Source of the DNA: Actinomadura sp. 6K520
GTDB lineage: Bacteria; Actinomycetota; Actinomycetes; Streptosporangiales; Streptosporangiaceae
Direction of reading: 5' to 3'
Length of the DNA: 64,000 nt
Assembly (NCBI RefSeq): GCF_004349245.1
Contig: NZ_SMLC01000018.1
Coordinates: forward strand, 1 to 64,000
The position numbers and the translations under genes are program-made. This document shows positions 1 to 8,592 of the stretch, in pieces. Each line of letters starts with the position of its first letter. Within the stretch, counting starts at the first letter, position 1. The notes under the pieces were generated by a model that did not search any database, was not told the origin of the DNA, and was given only the letters and a program-made list of their open reading frames with translations.

Positions 1-337
1 CCCCGCTCCCCGGTGCAAGCGCCCCGCTCGCATGCCGCCCCCGCCGCCCGGCGCCGTGCACACGTCAGGGCCGGGACTCTGGGACGTTGCCCACCCTACG
101 CCTTCGTGCGCGATCCCTACCGGGCAAAAGGGCGCGGGCCTATGCCGTGTCATGCGTCAGTGGTCTGGTTATCGTCCTCTTCCGTGCCGTTCGGGAGGCT
201 GTGGGAGGCTGGGGGCGAGGGCACGGCCAACCTGGTCGCCTCGAGCGCAGGTGAGGCGGTGAGCGGCGATACCAGCGGCGGGCGAGGCGCGGGCGGCCCG
301 GTTATGGGAGCTGGTCAGCGGCTGCGCGGACGGTGAG
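1..337. other. Left edge, no supported gene
   Basis: I see no gene here. The frame of the following GAF-ANTAR gene stays open upstream to a stop at 260-262 and reads plausibly (RLWELVSG just before the start), but 263-337 has no ATG, GTG or TTG in that frame. Either translation starts at 338 or the original N-terminus has been lost. Confidence 0.5.
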
Positions 338-1012
338 GTGGTATCGGCCGCGCACGTGTGCCAGGCGGCCGTGGTGGCAGTGGAGGTGGACGGGGCGGCG
401 CTGTCGCTTGCCTCTCGGCCGGACCGGCGGCAGCGGCCGCACGCCACCGACGCGGTGGCCGCGCTCCTGGAAGAACAGCAGTTCGCCCTGGGGGAAGGGC
501 CGTGCATCGAGGCCGGCGTCTCCGGGGGCCAGGTACTGGTCGTCGACGTGTCCTCGCCCGCCAGCGCCGCACGGTGGCCCATGTTCGCTCCGGTGGCCAC
601 GGCGGCCGGGGCTCGGGCGTTGTTCGCCTTCCCGCTGCAGGTAGGGGCCATCCGGTTGGGCACCCTCACCATGTACCGGGTCAGGCCCGGGCGGCTGACC
701 GGCGAGCAGGTCGCCGATGCGGTGACGCTGTGCCGTACGGCGGTGGCGGTGATGCTGACCAACGGCCAGACCCCGCCGGACAGAATGGCCTCGGATCAGC
801 CGGCGTGGCCGCTGGGCGGGCCGGGCGAGGGCCGGATCGAGGTCTACCAGGCGACCGGGATGGTCGCGGTCCAACTCGGAGTCGGCCTTCCGGACGCGTT
901 CGCCGCGTTGCGCGCCCGCGCCTTCACCGAGGGTGTCCCGCTGGCCCGGCTGGCCCGCCGGGTGGTGGACCGGCGGCTGCGGTTCCACCCCGACGACTTC
1001 CCCGACGGATGA
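338..1012 (+). CDS. GAF and ANTAR domain protein
   Basis: A 224-residue two-domain regulator. The first ~130 residues form a GAF-type sensor (motif LGEGPCIEA, then a strand-rich core). Residues ~165-215 resemble an ANTAR RNA-binding helical unit (ATGMVAVQLGV, then DAFAALRARA and LARLARRVV). ANTAR proteins usually bind paired hairpins in nascent mRNA and prevent termination; GAF supplies ligand or redox input. The start is the first GTG in frame, without a strong ribosome site, and the reading frame extends upstream, so the N-terminus is uncertain. A second GAF-ANTAR gene follows about 110 bases downstream, and actinomycetes often carry such paralogues in groups. The ligand and RNA target are unknown. 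Confidence 0.8.
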   Translation: MVSAAHVCQAAVVAVEVDGAALSLASRPDRRQRPHATDAVAALLEEQQFALGEGPCIEAGVSGGQVLVVDVSSPASAARWPMFAPVATAAGARALFAFPLQVGAIRLGTLTMYRVRPGRLTGEQVADAVTLCRTAVAVMLTNGQTPPDRMASDQPAWPLGGPGEGRIEVYQATGMVAVQLGVGLPDAFAALRARAFTEGVPLARLARRVVDRRLRFHPDDFPDG

Positions 1013-1119
1013 CGACACGATGGATCGACACGATGGCTATCGCGATCAACGAGAGACAGCGTCACGCGACAGGACACCCCGGCTACGGCTACTGGGCCAA
1101 GGAAATGGACTGAGCAGGC

Positions 1120-1887
1120 ATGCCTGAGCAACAACGACTCGCTGAGGTGTTCGTCGAGCTGGCCGACACCCTGGTGATGGACTTCGATCTCATCGAGTTC
1201 CTGCACCGGCTGGCCGAACGCTGCGTGGAGCTGCTGGAGGTGGAGGCGGCCGGCATCCTGCTCACCGACCAGGCCGACGAGCTGCAGGTCATCGCCGCCT
1301 CCTCCGAACAGACCCGGCTGCTGGAGTTGTTCCAGCTCCAGTCCAGGCAGGGTCCTTGCCTGGACTGCTTCGCCACCGGCCGGCCCGTCAGGGTCGCCGA
1401 CCTGGCCGCCGAAGCCTCCCGGTGGCCGCTGTTCGCCGCCGCGGCCCTCGACGCCGGTTACGGTGGGGTGCTGGCGTTGCCGATGCGGATGCGAGAGCGG
1501 ATCATCGGCGCGGTGAACCTGTTCACCGTCCCCTCCACCGCCCTGGCCGTCGACGAGGCGACCACGATCCAGGCGCTCGGCCAGGCGATGGCCGACGTGG
1601 CCACCATCGGCATCCTGGGCGAACGCGCGTCCCGCGAACATCAACTGCTGTCCCAGCAACTGCAGATCGCCCTCAACAGCCGGGTGATCATCGAGCAGGC
1701 CAAGGGCATGCTCGCCGAACGCCACCAGACCTCACTCGATCAGGCCTTCGCCGCTCTGCGTACGCAGGCCCGCGGCACCAACCGCAAACTCGCCGACCTC
1801 GCCCAGGCCGTCATCGACGACGACACTGCCGTGGTGGGCTCCCTGCACCTGCGCCTCGATCCCCACCGCCGCGCCGACCGCGGCTGA
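1120..1887 (+). CDS. GAF and ANTAR domain transcription antitermination regulator
   Basis: This 255-residue protein has a clear GAF domain (residues ~15-160; motifs SRQGPCLDCFATGRPV and LALPMRMRERIIGAVNLF) and a textbook ANTAR domain (~175-235; IIEQAKGMLAER, QAFAALRTQAR, LADLAQAVID). It probably senses a small molecule or redox state and binds RNA to control termination. The paired Cys in GPCLDC could be redox-active, which is inference. It is a separate gene from the preceding paralogue and is better conserved in its ANTAR half. The ATG start follows a weak purine-rich site; no other in-frame start fits the family better. Confidence 0.9.
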   Translation: MPEQQRLAEVFVELADTLVMDFDLIEFLHRLAERCVELLEVEAAGILLTDQADELQVIAASSEQTRLLELFQLQSRQGPCLDCFATGRPVRVADLAAEASRWPLFAAAALDAGYGGVLALPMRMRERIIGAVNLFTVPSTALAVDEATTIQALGQAMADVATIGILGERASREHQLLSQQLQIALNSRVIIEQAKGMLAERHQTSLDQAFAALRTQARGTNRKLADLAQAVIDDDTAVVGSLHLRLDPHRRADRG

Positions 1888-1954
1888 CCATGGACGATGA
1901 CGGGAAAGGCAGCGACGAGCGCGCGGACGGGAGTCGGCGGACCGGTCCCGGTAG

Positions 1955-2470
1955 TCAGCGGTCGGTCGCCGCGCAGGGCCCGGTCGGCCGTCGGGGGCAC
2001 AGTGCCGCCAACGCGTCCGCCGGCTCCGGATGCAGGGTGAGGACGTCGTCGATGCCGGTGAGGCGAAGGACGCGGTCGACCCGCCCTGTGGCTCCGGCCA
2101 GGGTCACGGCCAGCCGCTGATTCCGGGCGTGTTTGAATGCCTTGACCAGGGCTGCGATGCCGCTGGCGTCGCAGAACCGGAGGCGCGTGAGGTCGAGGAC
2201 CACACCACTGCTCGGCGCGGCGCCGGCGTAGCCGGTGGACGCACTGGTGAGCATGGTCATGAGCCGGGTGGTCAGCCAGCCGCTGTTGGAGGCGTCGATC
2301 TCCCCGGTGAGCGCCAGCAGCATCGCCGTCGACCCGGCACCGCACGCGACGTCCGTCCGCCGGAGACTGACCTGCGCCCCGGCTTGGCCGCGGTCGCCGG
2401 TCGTGGTGTCCAGCCGCGCCCGCAGTGCCTGCTGGACGGGGGACAACGACGATGACTCGAATGCCGTCAT
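1955..2470 (-). CDS. STAS domain anti-sigma factor antagonist
   Basis: A 171-residue STAS protein of the SpoIIAA/RsbV class. The core runs from LLALTGEIDASNSGWL (residues ~51-66) through GVVLDLTRLRFCDASGIAAL (~89-108); the serine in DASGI is the usual phosphorylation site that toggles binding to an anti-sigma kinase. The first 40 residues form an unconserved extension and the tail is Pro/Arg rich. The ATG is preceded by a GGAAGG-like site. No RsbW-type kinase lies in this window, so its partner must be elsewhere. With the GAF-ANTAR genes it suggests a local stress or development signalling patch. Confidence 0.88.
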   Translation of the reverse strand: MTAFESSSLSPVQQALRARLDTTTGDRGQAGAQVSLRRTDVACGAGSTAMLLALTGEIDASNSGWLTTRLMTMLTSASTGYAGAAPSSGVVLDLTRLRFCDASGIAALVKAFKHARNQRLAVTLAGATGRVDRVLRLTGIDDVLTLHPEPADALAALCPRRPTGPCAATDR

Positions 2471-2592
2471 GACAGCCTTCCCTGGAGCGTGTGCACCTAC
2501 ACCGCCAGGGTCTGGAGCGGCCCGACAGACGACTGCCGCCGTTATATGCAGAATAGGCCGTTCACGACCTGCGGTCTAACCCCGCGACCCGG

Positions 2593-2883
2593 TCAATGTG
2601 GGGCGCGGTCTTGGCGGGTCGGACCGGCAGCGCCGGGCGGCCGCCGCGGTGCGGCGGAGTGGCCCTGGTCCGCTTCGTCGATGGCGTCTTGGCGGCTGCG
2701 GGCCGACCATCGCTTCGGGGGCGACATGCCCCCGAAGACCAGCGGAAGCAGCAACAGTGCCGCACCGGCGGCCATCAAGATGGCGCCCACCGCGTGCAGG
2801 TCGATACCGCGTATGGATCCGGTGACGGCGAAAGTGAGGATCGCGCCGATCGTCAGCAGCGCGACGCCGCCGGCTATCGGCAT
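2593..2883 (-). CDS. Small two-helix membrane protein (DUF6458-like)
   Basis: The ATG at 2883 gives a 96-residue protein with two adjacent membrane helices (residues ~5-25 and ~29-50; GGVALLTIGAILTFAVTG and AVGAILMAAGAALLLLPLVF) and a charged Pro/Arg-rich cytoplasmic tail. The pattern, including the short loop GSIRGIDLH, matches small actinobacterial proteins annotated DUF6458, whose role is unknown. The frame is open further upstream, but that extension lacks membrane character and reads as non-coding, so I chose the internal start. It is transcribed away from the kinase genes, across a ~530-base divergent spacer. Confidence 0.7.
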   Translation of the reverse strand: MPIAGGVALLTIGAILTFAVTGSIRGIDLHAVGAILMAAGAALLLLPLVFGGMSPPKRWSARSRQDAIDEADQGHSAAPRRPPGAAGPTRQDRAPH

Positions 2884-3416
2884 CACACGCCGCCCTTCGG
2901 TGAACCGCGGTGAATGATCGATGAGTCGATGTCCATGACCGAACTCCCCGACGAGCATGAATTCGGTGACTGCCGGGATCGGTCTTCCGAACCGGTCGAA
3001 GCAGCGGCCCCAATGCACCGTGGAAAGTGCGGCCACCGGGCCGTCACGCCCGTTCACTCTTCAGCCAACCCTGCCCCCGCAACGGGGGAAACAGCAGTTT
3101 TCCGAACGTCTCTTCTCCCTGGGAGATGACGAGTTGCACGCGAGCGGCCGGAGCTGGGACTGCCGATGCGGAACCGGGAGTCGGGGGGAGGTGGCCACAG
3201 ATTCACGTGGCGAACGGTGAGCATTCGAGTGGCGAAAGGGCTCGGCCCCGTGCGCCGCATCCGGATACGAGCGAACTCTCCGCCGAACAGAAGCGTCTAT
3301 TCGGACGCGAGCCGTCCGATGCCCCGCCGACGAGGGAGAACCACGACTATGATCATGCGCCTGATGCCGGGCACGGCCGTGTCGGGCCCCGGCGCCGCGG
3401 CCGGGGAGGGAGCCGA
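2884..3416. other. Divergent intergenic region
   Basis: About 530 bases between the minus-strand membrane protein and the plus-strand kinase. No reading frame here has coding character. It presumably holds both promoters; I see no convincing palindrome. A GGGAGG ribosome site lies at its right edge, just before the GTG at 3417. Confidence 0.5.
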
Positions 3417-5657
3417 GTGAGCGGTGGTGTCGCGTCGGTACGGGCGGGCGACCCGGAGCGGCTCGGGCGGTACCGGATCGTGGGACGGCTCGGCGGCGGC
3501 GGGATGGGCACGGTGTTCCTCGCCCTGTCGCCGGGCGGGCGAGCGGTCGCGGTGAAGGTGGTGCGGGCCGAGCTGGCGGAGGACGCCGGGTTCCGGCGCC
3601 GGTTCGTCCGGGAGGTCGAGGCGGCCCGCCAGGTGAGCGGCTTCTTCACCGCCGCCGTGGTCGACGCCGACCCCGAGGGGACGCCGCCGTGGCTGGCCAC
3701 CGAGTACGTGCCCGGGGTCTCCCTGGAGGCGGCGGTGGCCGCGTACGGTGCCTGGCCGGAGGGAACGGTGCTCGCGCTGGGCGCCGCACTGGCGGAGGCG
3801 CTGGAGAGCGTGCACGCCGCGGGCGTGGTGCACCGCGACCTCAAGCCGTCGAACGTGCTGCTGGCGGCGGACGGCCCGCGCGTGATCGACTTCGGGATCG
3901 CGCGGGCGGCCGAGGCCACCGAGCTCACCGAGACCGGGATGGTCGTCGGCACGCCCGGCTTCATCGCCCCCGAGCAGCTCGTGGCCGACGAGGTCACCGC
4001 CGCCGGCGACGTCTTCGCCCTCGGTGCCGTGCTGGTGTTCGCGGCGACCGGCACCGGCCCGTTCGGGGCAGGGCACGCCCACGCCCTGAACTACCGGGTC
4101 GTCCACGAGGAACCGGAGCTGACCGGTGTGCCGCCCGCGCTGGCGGACGTCGCCGCCCGCTGCCTGGCGAGGGACCCCGCCCGGCGTCCCAGCGTCCCCG
4201 GACTGGTCGGGGAACTGAGCCGCCTGGCGGGGACCGGGCAGGCCGCGGGCTTCTTCACGGAGGCGGGCTGGCTGCCCGCCCCGGTGGCCGCGGAGGTCCT
4301 CCGCGTCCGGTCCGCGCCGCTCCTGCCCCCGCCCGGCGCCCCGGTCCCGCCCGGTGTCCTCGGCCCGCCCGGCGCGCCCGTTCCGGGGGGACCGGCGCGG
4401 GCGCCCGGCCCCGCGCGGCGCCGGATCCTGGCCGCGGTGGCCGCCGCGGCGGCGGTCGTCCTCGCCATCGGGGCGGTCGTCCTCGCCGTCCGGCTGTCCG
4501 GTGCCGACGGGAAGGCCGAGGCGGCCGGGCCGCCGCAGCGCGAGGAGCTGTGGACCTTCCCCCTGGCGGAGGGCATGCGACTGACGCAGGTGATCGGCGG
4601 CACGGCGTACATCGATGACCTGAAGGGCGGCCTGCACGCCCTGAACACCGAGAACGGCCGGCCGCGCTGGAAGCACGCGCATCCCCTCGACGAGGACGTC
4701 CCGACGGGTCCGCAGTTCCTGGGGGCCACCGAATCGGTGGCGTACTACGCCGCCGGTGAGTACACCTACGCCCGGGACGCCGGCAGCGGCGAGGAACTGT
4801 GGAAGTGGAAGGACCACGGCATCCATCCGTCGGTCGCGATGGTCGGCGAGCGGATCTACACGTCGGACGTCCGGCTGATCGCACGCGACTCCCGTACCGG
4901 GCGGGAGATCTGGCGGAACACCTACGAAGGCTTCTCGAAGGAGGGGCCGACCGTCTCCGGGGGAGTCGCCTTCGTGGTGATCAATGACGGCACCCTGCGC
5001 GCGGTGGACGCGGAGACCGGCGCGGACCTCTGGCGCCTCCAGGTCGGGGACCAGCTCGAAACATCGCCCGTCGCCGCGAACGGGGTCGTCTATTACGGCG
5101 TCCGGGACGGCTCCCTGCACGCGGTGAACGCCGCGACGGGCCGGTACGCGTGGAAGCAGAGCTTCGAGGGCGCCTCCTGGGACCCCGCCATCGCCGGCGG
5201 AGCCGGCGCCCCGATCATCGCGGACGGAGTCGCCTACTTCGAGAACGACGGCTACGTGTGCGCCTTCGCCGCCGACACCGGCAAGCCGCTGTGGCGGCAC
5301 AAGACGGGAGTGGCCGAGGCCCGTCTTCTGTCGGTCGAGAAGGGGACGGTGCTCTTCAGCGACGGTGACGACGAGGGGGCCGGGAACCTTTACGCCCTGG
5401 ATGTCCGCGACGGCACCCGCCTGTGGAAGGAGCATCTGGGCGGGAGTCCGAGCATTGTCGACGGTCGAGCGGTCGAGAACGGGACGGTGCTCTTCAGCGA
5501 CGGTGACGACGAGGGGGCCGGGAACCTTTACGCCTTGGACGTCCGCGACGGCACCCGCCTGTGGAAGGAGCACCTGGGCGGAAGCCCGAGGGTCATCGAC
5601 GGACGACTCTACGTCGTGGAGGACGACCTTCTGCGCGTGCTCTCGGACGCCGGCTGA
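3417..5657 (+). CDS. Membrane Ser/Thr protein kinase with PQQ-repeat sensor domain
   Basis: A 746-residue Hanks-type kinase. The kinase domain spans residues ~19-272: glycine loop GRLGGGGMG, lysine K47 in AVAVKVV, HRDLKPSN with catalytic D141, and DFG at 158-160. A Pro/Gly-rich linker follows, then one membrane helix (~336-360), then an outer domain of PQQ-type beta-propeller repeats (recurring ALD.RDG..LWK blades) to the end. It likely senses a cell-wall or small-molecule cue outside and phosphorylates cytoplasmic targets. The GTG start has a GGGAGG site 6-7 bases upstream. A tandem 138-bp duplication (5334-5609) adds one extra near-identical 46-residue blade segment. A paralogous kinase follows almost immediately. 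Confidence 0.93.
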   Translation: MSGGVASVRAGDPERLGRYRIVGRLGGGGMGTVFLALSPGGRAVAVKVVRAELAEDAGFRRRFVREVEAARQVSGFFTAAVVDADPEGTPPWLATEYVPGVSLEAAVAAYGAWPEGTVLALGAALAEALESVHAAGVVHRDLKPSNVLLAADGPRVIDFGIARAAEATELTETGMVVGTPGFIAPEQLVADEVTAAGDVFALGAVLVFAATGTGPFGAGHAHALNYRVVHEEPELTGVPPALADVAARCLARDPARRPSVPGLVGELSRLAGTGQAAGFFTEAGWLPAPVAAEVLRVRSAPLLPPPGAPVPPGVLGPPGAPVPGGPARAPGPARRRILAAVAAAAAVVLAIGAVVLAVRLSGADGKAEAAGPPQREELWTFPLAEGMRLTQVIGGTAYIDDLKGGLHALNTENGRPRWKHAHPLDEDVPTGPQFLGATESVAYYAAGEYTYARDAGSGEELWKWKDHGIHPSVAMVGERIYTSDVRLIARDSRTGREIWRNTYEGFSKEGPTVSGGVAFVVINDGTLRAVDAETGADLWRLQVGDQLETSPVAANGVVYYGVRDGSLHAVNAATGRYAWKQSFEGASWDPAIAGGAGAPIIADGVAYFENDGYVCAFAADTGKPLWRHKTGVAEARLLSVEKGTVLFSDGDDEGAGNLYALDVRDGTRLWKEHLGGSPSIVDGRAVENGTVLFSDGDDEGAGNLYALDVRDGTRLWKEHLGGSPRVIDGRLYVVEDDLLRVLSDAG
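5334..5609 (+). repeat. Tandem 138-bp in-frame duplication inside the kinase sensor domain
   Basis: Copy 1 (5334-5471) and copy 2 (5472-5609) are adjacent, in frame and nearly identical, encoding a 46-residue unit beginning VE(K/N)GTVLFSDGDDEG. Only scattered bases differ, mostly near the right end, which points to a recent slippage or unequal crossover. Confidence 0.95.
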
Positions 5658-5674
5658 TGGGGAGGGAAGGCGGA

Positions 5675-7834
5675 GTGGAGGCGTACGCGCCGCTGGAGGC
5701 GGGCGACCCGGAGCGGCTCGGGCCGTACCGGACCGTCGGGCGGCTCGGCGGCGGCGGGATGGGTCAGGTGTTCCTGGCGTCGTCGCCGGGCGGCCGCGCG
5801 GTCGCGGTGAAGGTGGTGCGGGCCGAGCTGGCGGAAGACGCCGGGTTCCGGCGCCGCTTCGTCCGGGAGGTCGAGGCGGCCCGCCGCGTGAGCGGTCCCT
5901 TCACCGCCGCCGTGGTGGACGCCGACCCGGACGGGACGCCGCCGTGGCTGGCCACCGAGTACGTGCCGGGCCTGTCGCTGAAGGGCGCGATCGACGCGCA
6001 CGGCCCCCTGCCGGACGGGACGGTCCGGTCCTTGGGCACCGCACTCGCGGAGGCGCTGGAGAGCGTGCACGCCGCGGGTGTGGTGCACCGCGACCTCAAA
6101 CCGTCGAACGTGCTGCTGGCCGCGGACGGCCCGCGCCTGATCGACTTCGGGATCGCGCTGGCGTCGGAGGGCACCCGGCTGACGGTGACCGGGGCGATGG
6201 TCGGCACGCCCGGCTTCATGTCCCCCGAGCAGTTGCGGGGCGGCGCGGTCGGCCCGGCGAGCGACGTGTTCGCCCTCGGCGCCGTCCTGGCGTACGCGGC
6301 GACCGGGGCCGGACCGTTCGGTGGCGGCTCGGTGCACGCCCTGAACTACCGGGTCGTGCACGGGGACCCCGACCTCACCGGCGTGCCGCCCGGGCTGGCG
6401 GACGTCGTGGCCCGCTGCCTGGACAAGGACCCCGGCCGGCGTCCCACCGTCCCCGGCCTGGTCGGGGAACTGGGCCGCGCGTCGCGGGCGTGGCCGCCCG
6501 GCGGAGCGGGCTGGCTGCCCGAACCGCTGACGGCCGAGATCACCCGCGTCGTCCCCGCGCCCCCCGCTCCCGCCGCCGCTCCCGCCGCCGCTCCCACGGC
6601 CGTCGCGACCGCGCCGTATCCGGACCCTCCCACCGGACTCCCTCCCCGGCGCGGCGGGCAGTGGCTCACGCGAGGCCGTGCCCTGGCGGGTCTCGCCGCC
6701 GTCACCGTCCTCGTCACCGTCGCCACCACGCTCGTCCTCACCGGCGGCGAACCGGACGCCGACCGGGGAGGCGGGACGGACCGCTCCCCGGAGCCCAGCC
6801 CGCCGGTCCTGAAGCAGCTGTGGTCCTACGGAGCGCAGCCGAACTGGACGCCGGTGGTCGAGGGCGGGACGGTGTATTTCGGGGAGGGCGACGGAGCCGT
6901 CCACGCCGTGGACGCCCGAACCGGCGACCGCCGGTGGAAACGCCGCCAGGCGTGGAGCAGCGGGAGCTCCCTGCTCCTTTCCGGGAACAGAATCTACGCC
7001 AACGGATACAACGACTCGTCGTTCGACGGCGGACGCGTCTTCGCGCTGGACGCCGGTTCCGGCCGCGAGTTGTGGCAGTACCCGACTCGGGCGATGTTGC
7101 TCGGCGAGGTGCTCTCCGGCCGGAAGTTCTACTTCTTTCGCCGAACGTCCGAGGAGCGGCGGTCGTCGGTGGACGCGCTGGACACCGCCACCGGCAACAG
7201 GGTGTGGAGCCACAGAACCGGGATCGTGTGGGAGCTGACCGCCCACGGCGACGTCGTCTATTACGTCGCGAGCAGCGACGAGGAGCCGAGCCCGCAGCTG
7301 CACGCACTGAACGCGCGCACGGGCGATCGGTTGTGGAAGGTTCCTTTCGCCGAGGAGGTCCACGACAGGCCGGAATCGCTCACCGTCATCGGCGGCGTCC
7401 TCTACGCGGTGGGCGACAGCGGCATCGTCTCGGCCCACGATCCGGGCGACGGCAGGCGCCTGTGGAGCGCTCCGACGGGCCTCCGCGACCTCGGTGATTC
7501 AGAGCTCCCCGTGGTAGCCGATGGGCTCCTCTATGTCAGCGGCAAGGACGTTCAGGAGGACCACGGCCAGGTGTTCGCCATCGACGCGAAGACCGGCGCG
7601 GTGAAGTGGCGCCGTGACCTTCCCGCGGTGAACTCGTCCCCGACCGTCTCGTCCGGGACGGTCTACGTCAGCACGAAGTCCGGCGAACTGCACCTGCTGA
7701 ACGCCGGCGACGGCGCCCCTATGGGAAAGGTGCGGTTGGCGGACGACCGGGAGCCCAATGCGGTGGTGTCCGGCGGGATCGTCTACTTCGGCGCCGGCGA
7801 CGGCCACCTGCGCGCAGCCACCATCACCCGCTGA
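5675..7834 (+). CDS. Membrane Ser/Thr protein kinase with PQQ-repeat sensor domain (second copy)
   Basis: A 719-residue paralogue of the preceding kinase with the same order: kinase domain (lysine K46; HRDLKPSN; IDFGIALA), Pro/Ala-rich linker, one membrane helix (near LAGLAAVTVLVTVATTLVL) and C-terminal PQQ propeller repeats (AVDARTGDRRWK, ALDAGSGRELWQ, AIDAKTGAVKWR). I prefer the GTG at 5675 because GGAGGG lies 8 bases upstream and the N-terminus then aligns with the first kinase. An ATG at 5657 overlapping the previous stop is possible but has no ribosome site. The kinase halves are much more alike than the sensor halves, suggesting duplication followed by sensor divergence. Probably one operon. 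Confidence 0.93.
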   Translation: MEAYAPLEAGDPERLGPYRTVGRLGGGGMGQVFLASSPGGRAVAVKVVRAELAEDAGFRRRFVREVEAARRVSGPFTAAVVDADPDGTPPWLATEYVPGLSLKGAIDAHGPLPDGTVRSLGTALAEALESVHAAGVVHRDLKPSNVLLAADGPRLIDFGIALASEGTRLTVTGAMVGTPGFMSPEQLRGGAVGPASDVFALGAVLAYAATGAGPFGGGSVHALNYRVVHGDPDLTGVPPGLADVVARCLDKDPGRRPTVPGLVGELGRASRAWPPGGAGWLPEPLTAEITRVVPAPPAPAAAPAAAPTAVATAPYPDPPTGLPPRRGGQWLTRGRALAGLAAVTVLVTVATTLVLTGGEPDADRGGGTDRSPEPSPPVLKQLWSYGAQPNWTPVVEGGTVYFGEGDGAVHAVDARTGDRRWKRRQAWSSGSSLLLSGNRIYANGYNDSSFDGGRVFALDAGSGRELWQYPTRAMLLGEVLSGRKFYFFRRTSEERRSSVDALDTATGNRVWSHRTGIVWELTAHGDVVYYVASSDEEPSPQLHALNARTGDRLWKVPFAEEVHDRPESLTVIGGVLYAVGDSGIVSAHDPGDGRRLWSAPTGLRDLGDSELPVVADGLLYVSGKDVQEDHGQVFAIDAKTGAVKWRRDLPAVNSSPTVSSGTVYVSTKSGELHLLNAGDGAPMGKVRLADDREPNAVVSGGIVYFGAGDGHLRAATITR

Positions 7835-7902
7835 TCCCGGCCGAGATCACCCGCCTGGTGATTCGGCGGAACCCCGGCCGGTCGGCGTCTTCCTGGGCGA
7901 CC

Positions 7903-8577
7903 TCAACTGGAGGGGAGTCGCAGTAAACCTTCGGCGACCTCGACAAGGTCCGTACCGCTCACGTCCGGCGCTGTGAAGACGTCCCCGTAGCGACCCTCCA
8001 ATCGCGCGCACCAACCGGCGAGACAGCCGGCGCGTTTGGCTCCGTGGCAGTCCCAGGCGTGCACCGCGACCAGCGCCATGTCGTCCGGCGATGTGCCGAG
8101 TTCGCCGGCGGCGACGCGGTAGATCGAGGGCGCGGGTTTCCAGATACCGGCCTTCTCCGCCGTGATCACGCTGTCCACATGGCGCGCCAGGCCCGCTCGT
8201 TCCAGGAACAGCGCCGTGTTCTCCGCGCCGCCGACCGTCAGGCAGCCGACCCGCAGCCCCGCTTCGGACAGCCGTCGCAACGCCGGTTCGGCGTCGGGAT
8301 GCGGGGGCAGGTGGCCGAACCCGTCAAGTACGTGGTCGATGTCGCTTTCGGTGGCGGTGTGGTGGGTGTCGGTGCGCAACGCTTGCCTTGCCACCAACTC
8401 GAACGACTCGAAGTCCCCGGCGAGGGCCAGAGCCATCGAGTCGCGCTGAAGGCGCATGAACCACGGCTGCAACAGCTGCGGGGATTGGCCGATCTCCTCC
8501 AGTCGCGCGTGGAGCGGATCCAGATCCAGCAGGGTCTCGAGTACATCGAAAGCAACAGCGTGCGGGCGAGTGACCAT
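7903..8577 (-). CDS. Haloacid dehalogenase, type II (HAD superfamily)
   Basis: A 224-residue HAD hydrolase of the L-2-haloacid dehalogenase type. The nucleophile is Asp in AFDVLETLLDL (residues ~9-19); the motif II region is GCLTVGGAENT and motif III is AGIWKPAPSIYR with the conserved lysine, followed by VAVHAWDCHGAKRAG. True family members hydrolyse 2-haloacids, but many homologues act on other small substrates. It ends close to the next minus-strand gene and probably shares its transcript. A related HAD gene lies at 28141-28830. Confidence 0.88.
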   Translation of the reverse strand: MVTRPHAVAFDVLETLLDLDPLHARLEEIGQSPQLLQPWFMRLQRDSMALALAGDFESFELVARQALRTDTHHTATESDIDHVLDGFGHLPPHPDAEPALRRLSEAGLRVGCLTVGGAENTALFLERAGLARHVDSVITAEKAGIWKPAPSIYRVAAGELGTSPDDMALVAVHAWDCHGAKRAGCLAGWCARLEGRYGDVFTAPDVSGTDLVEVAEGLLRLPSS

Positions 8578-8592
8578 GAAGGGTTAGGCCCC

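Noticed and set aside
1033..1113. 26-codon frame between the two GAF-ANTAR genes
   Set aside because: Too short and unsupported; no ribosome site.
3297..5573. Long minus-strand open frame opposite the first kinase
   Set aside because: Antisense shadow of the kinase codon bias.
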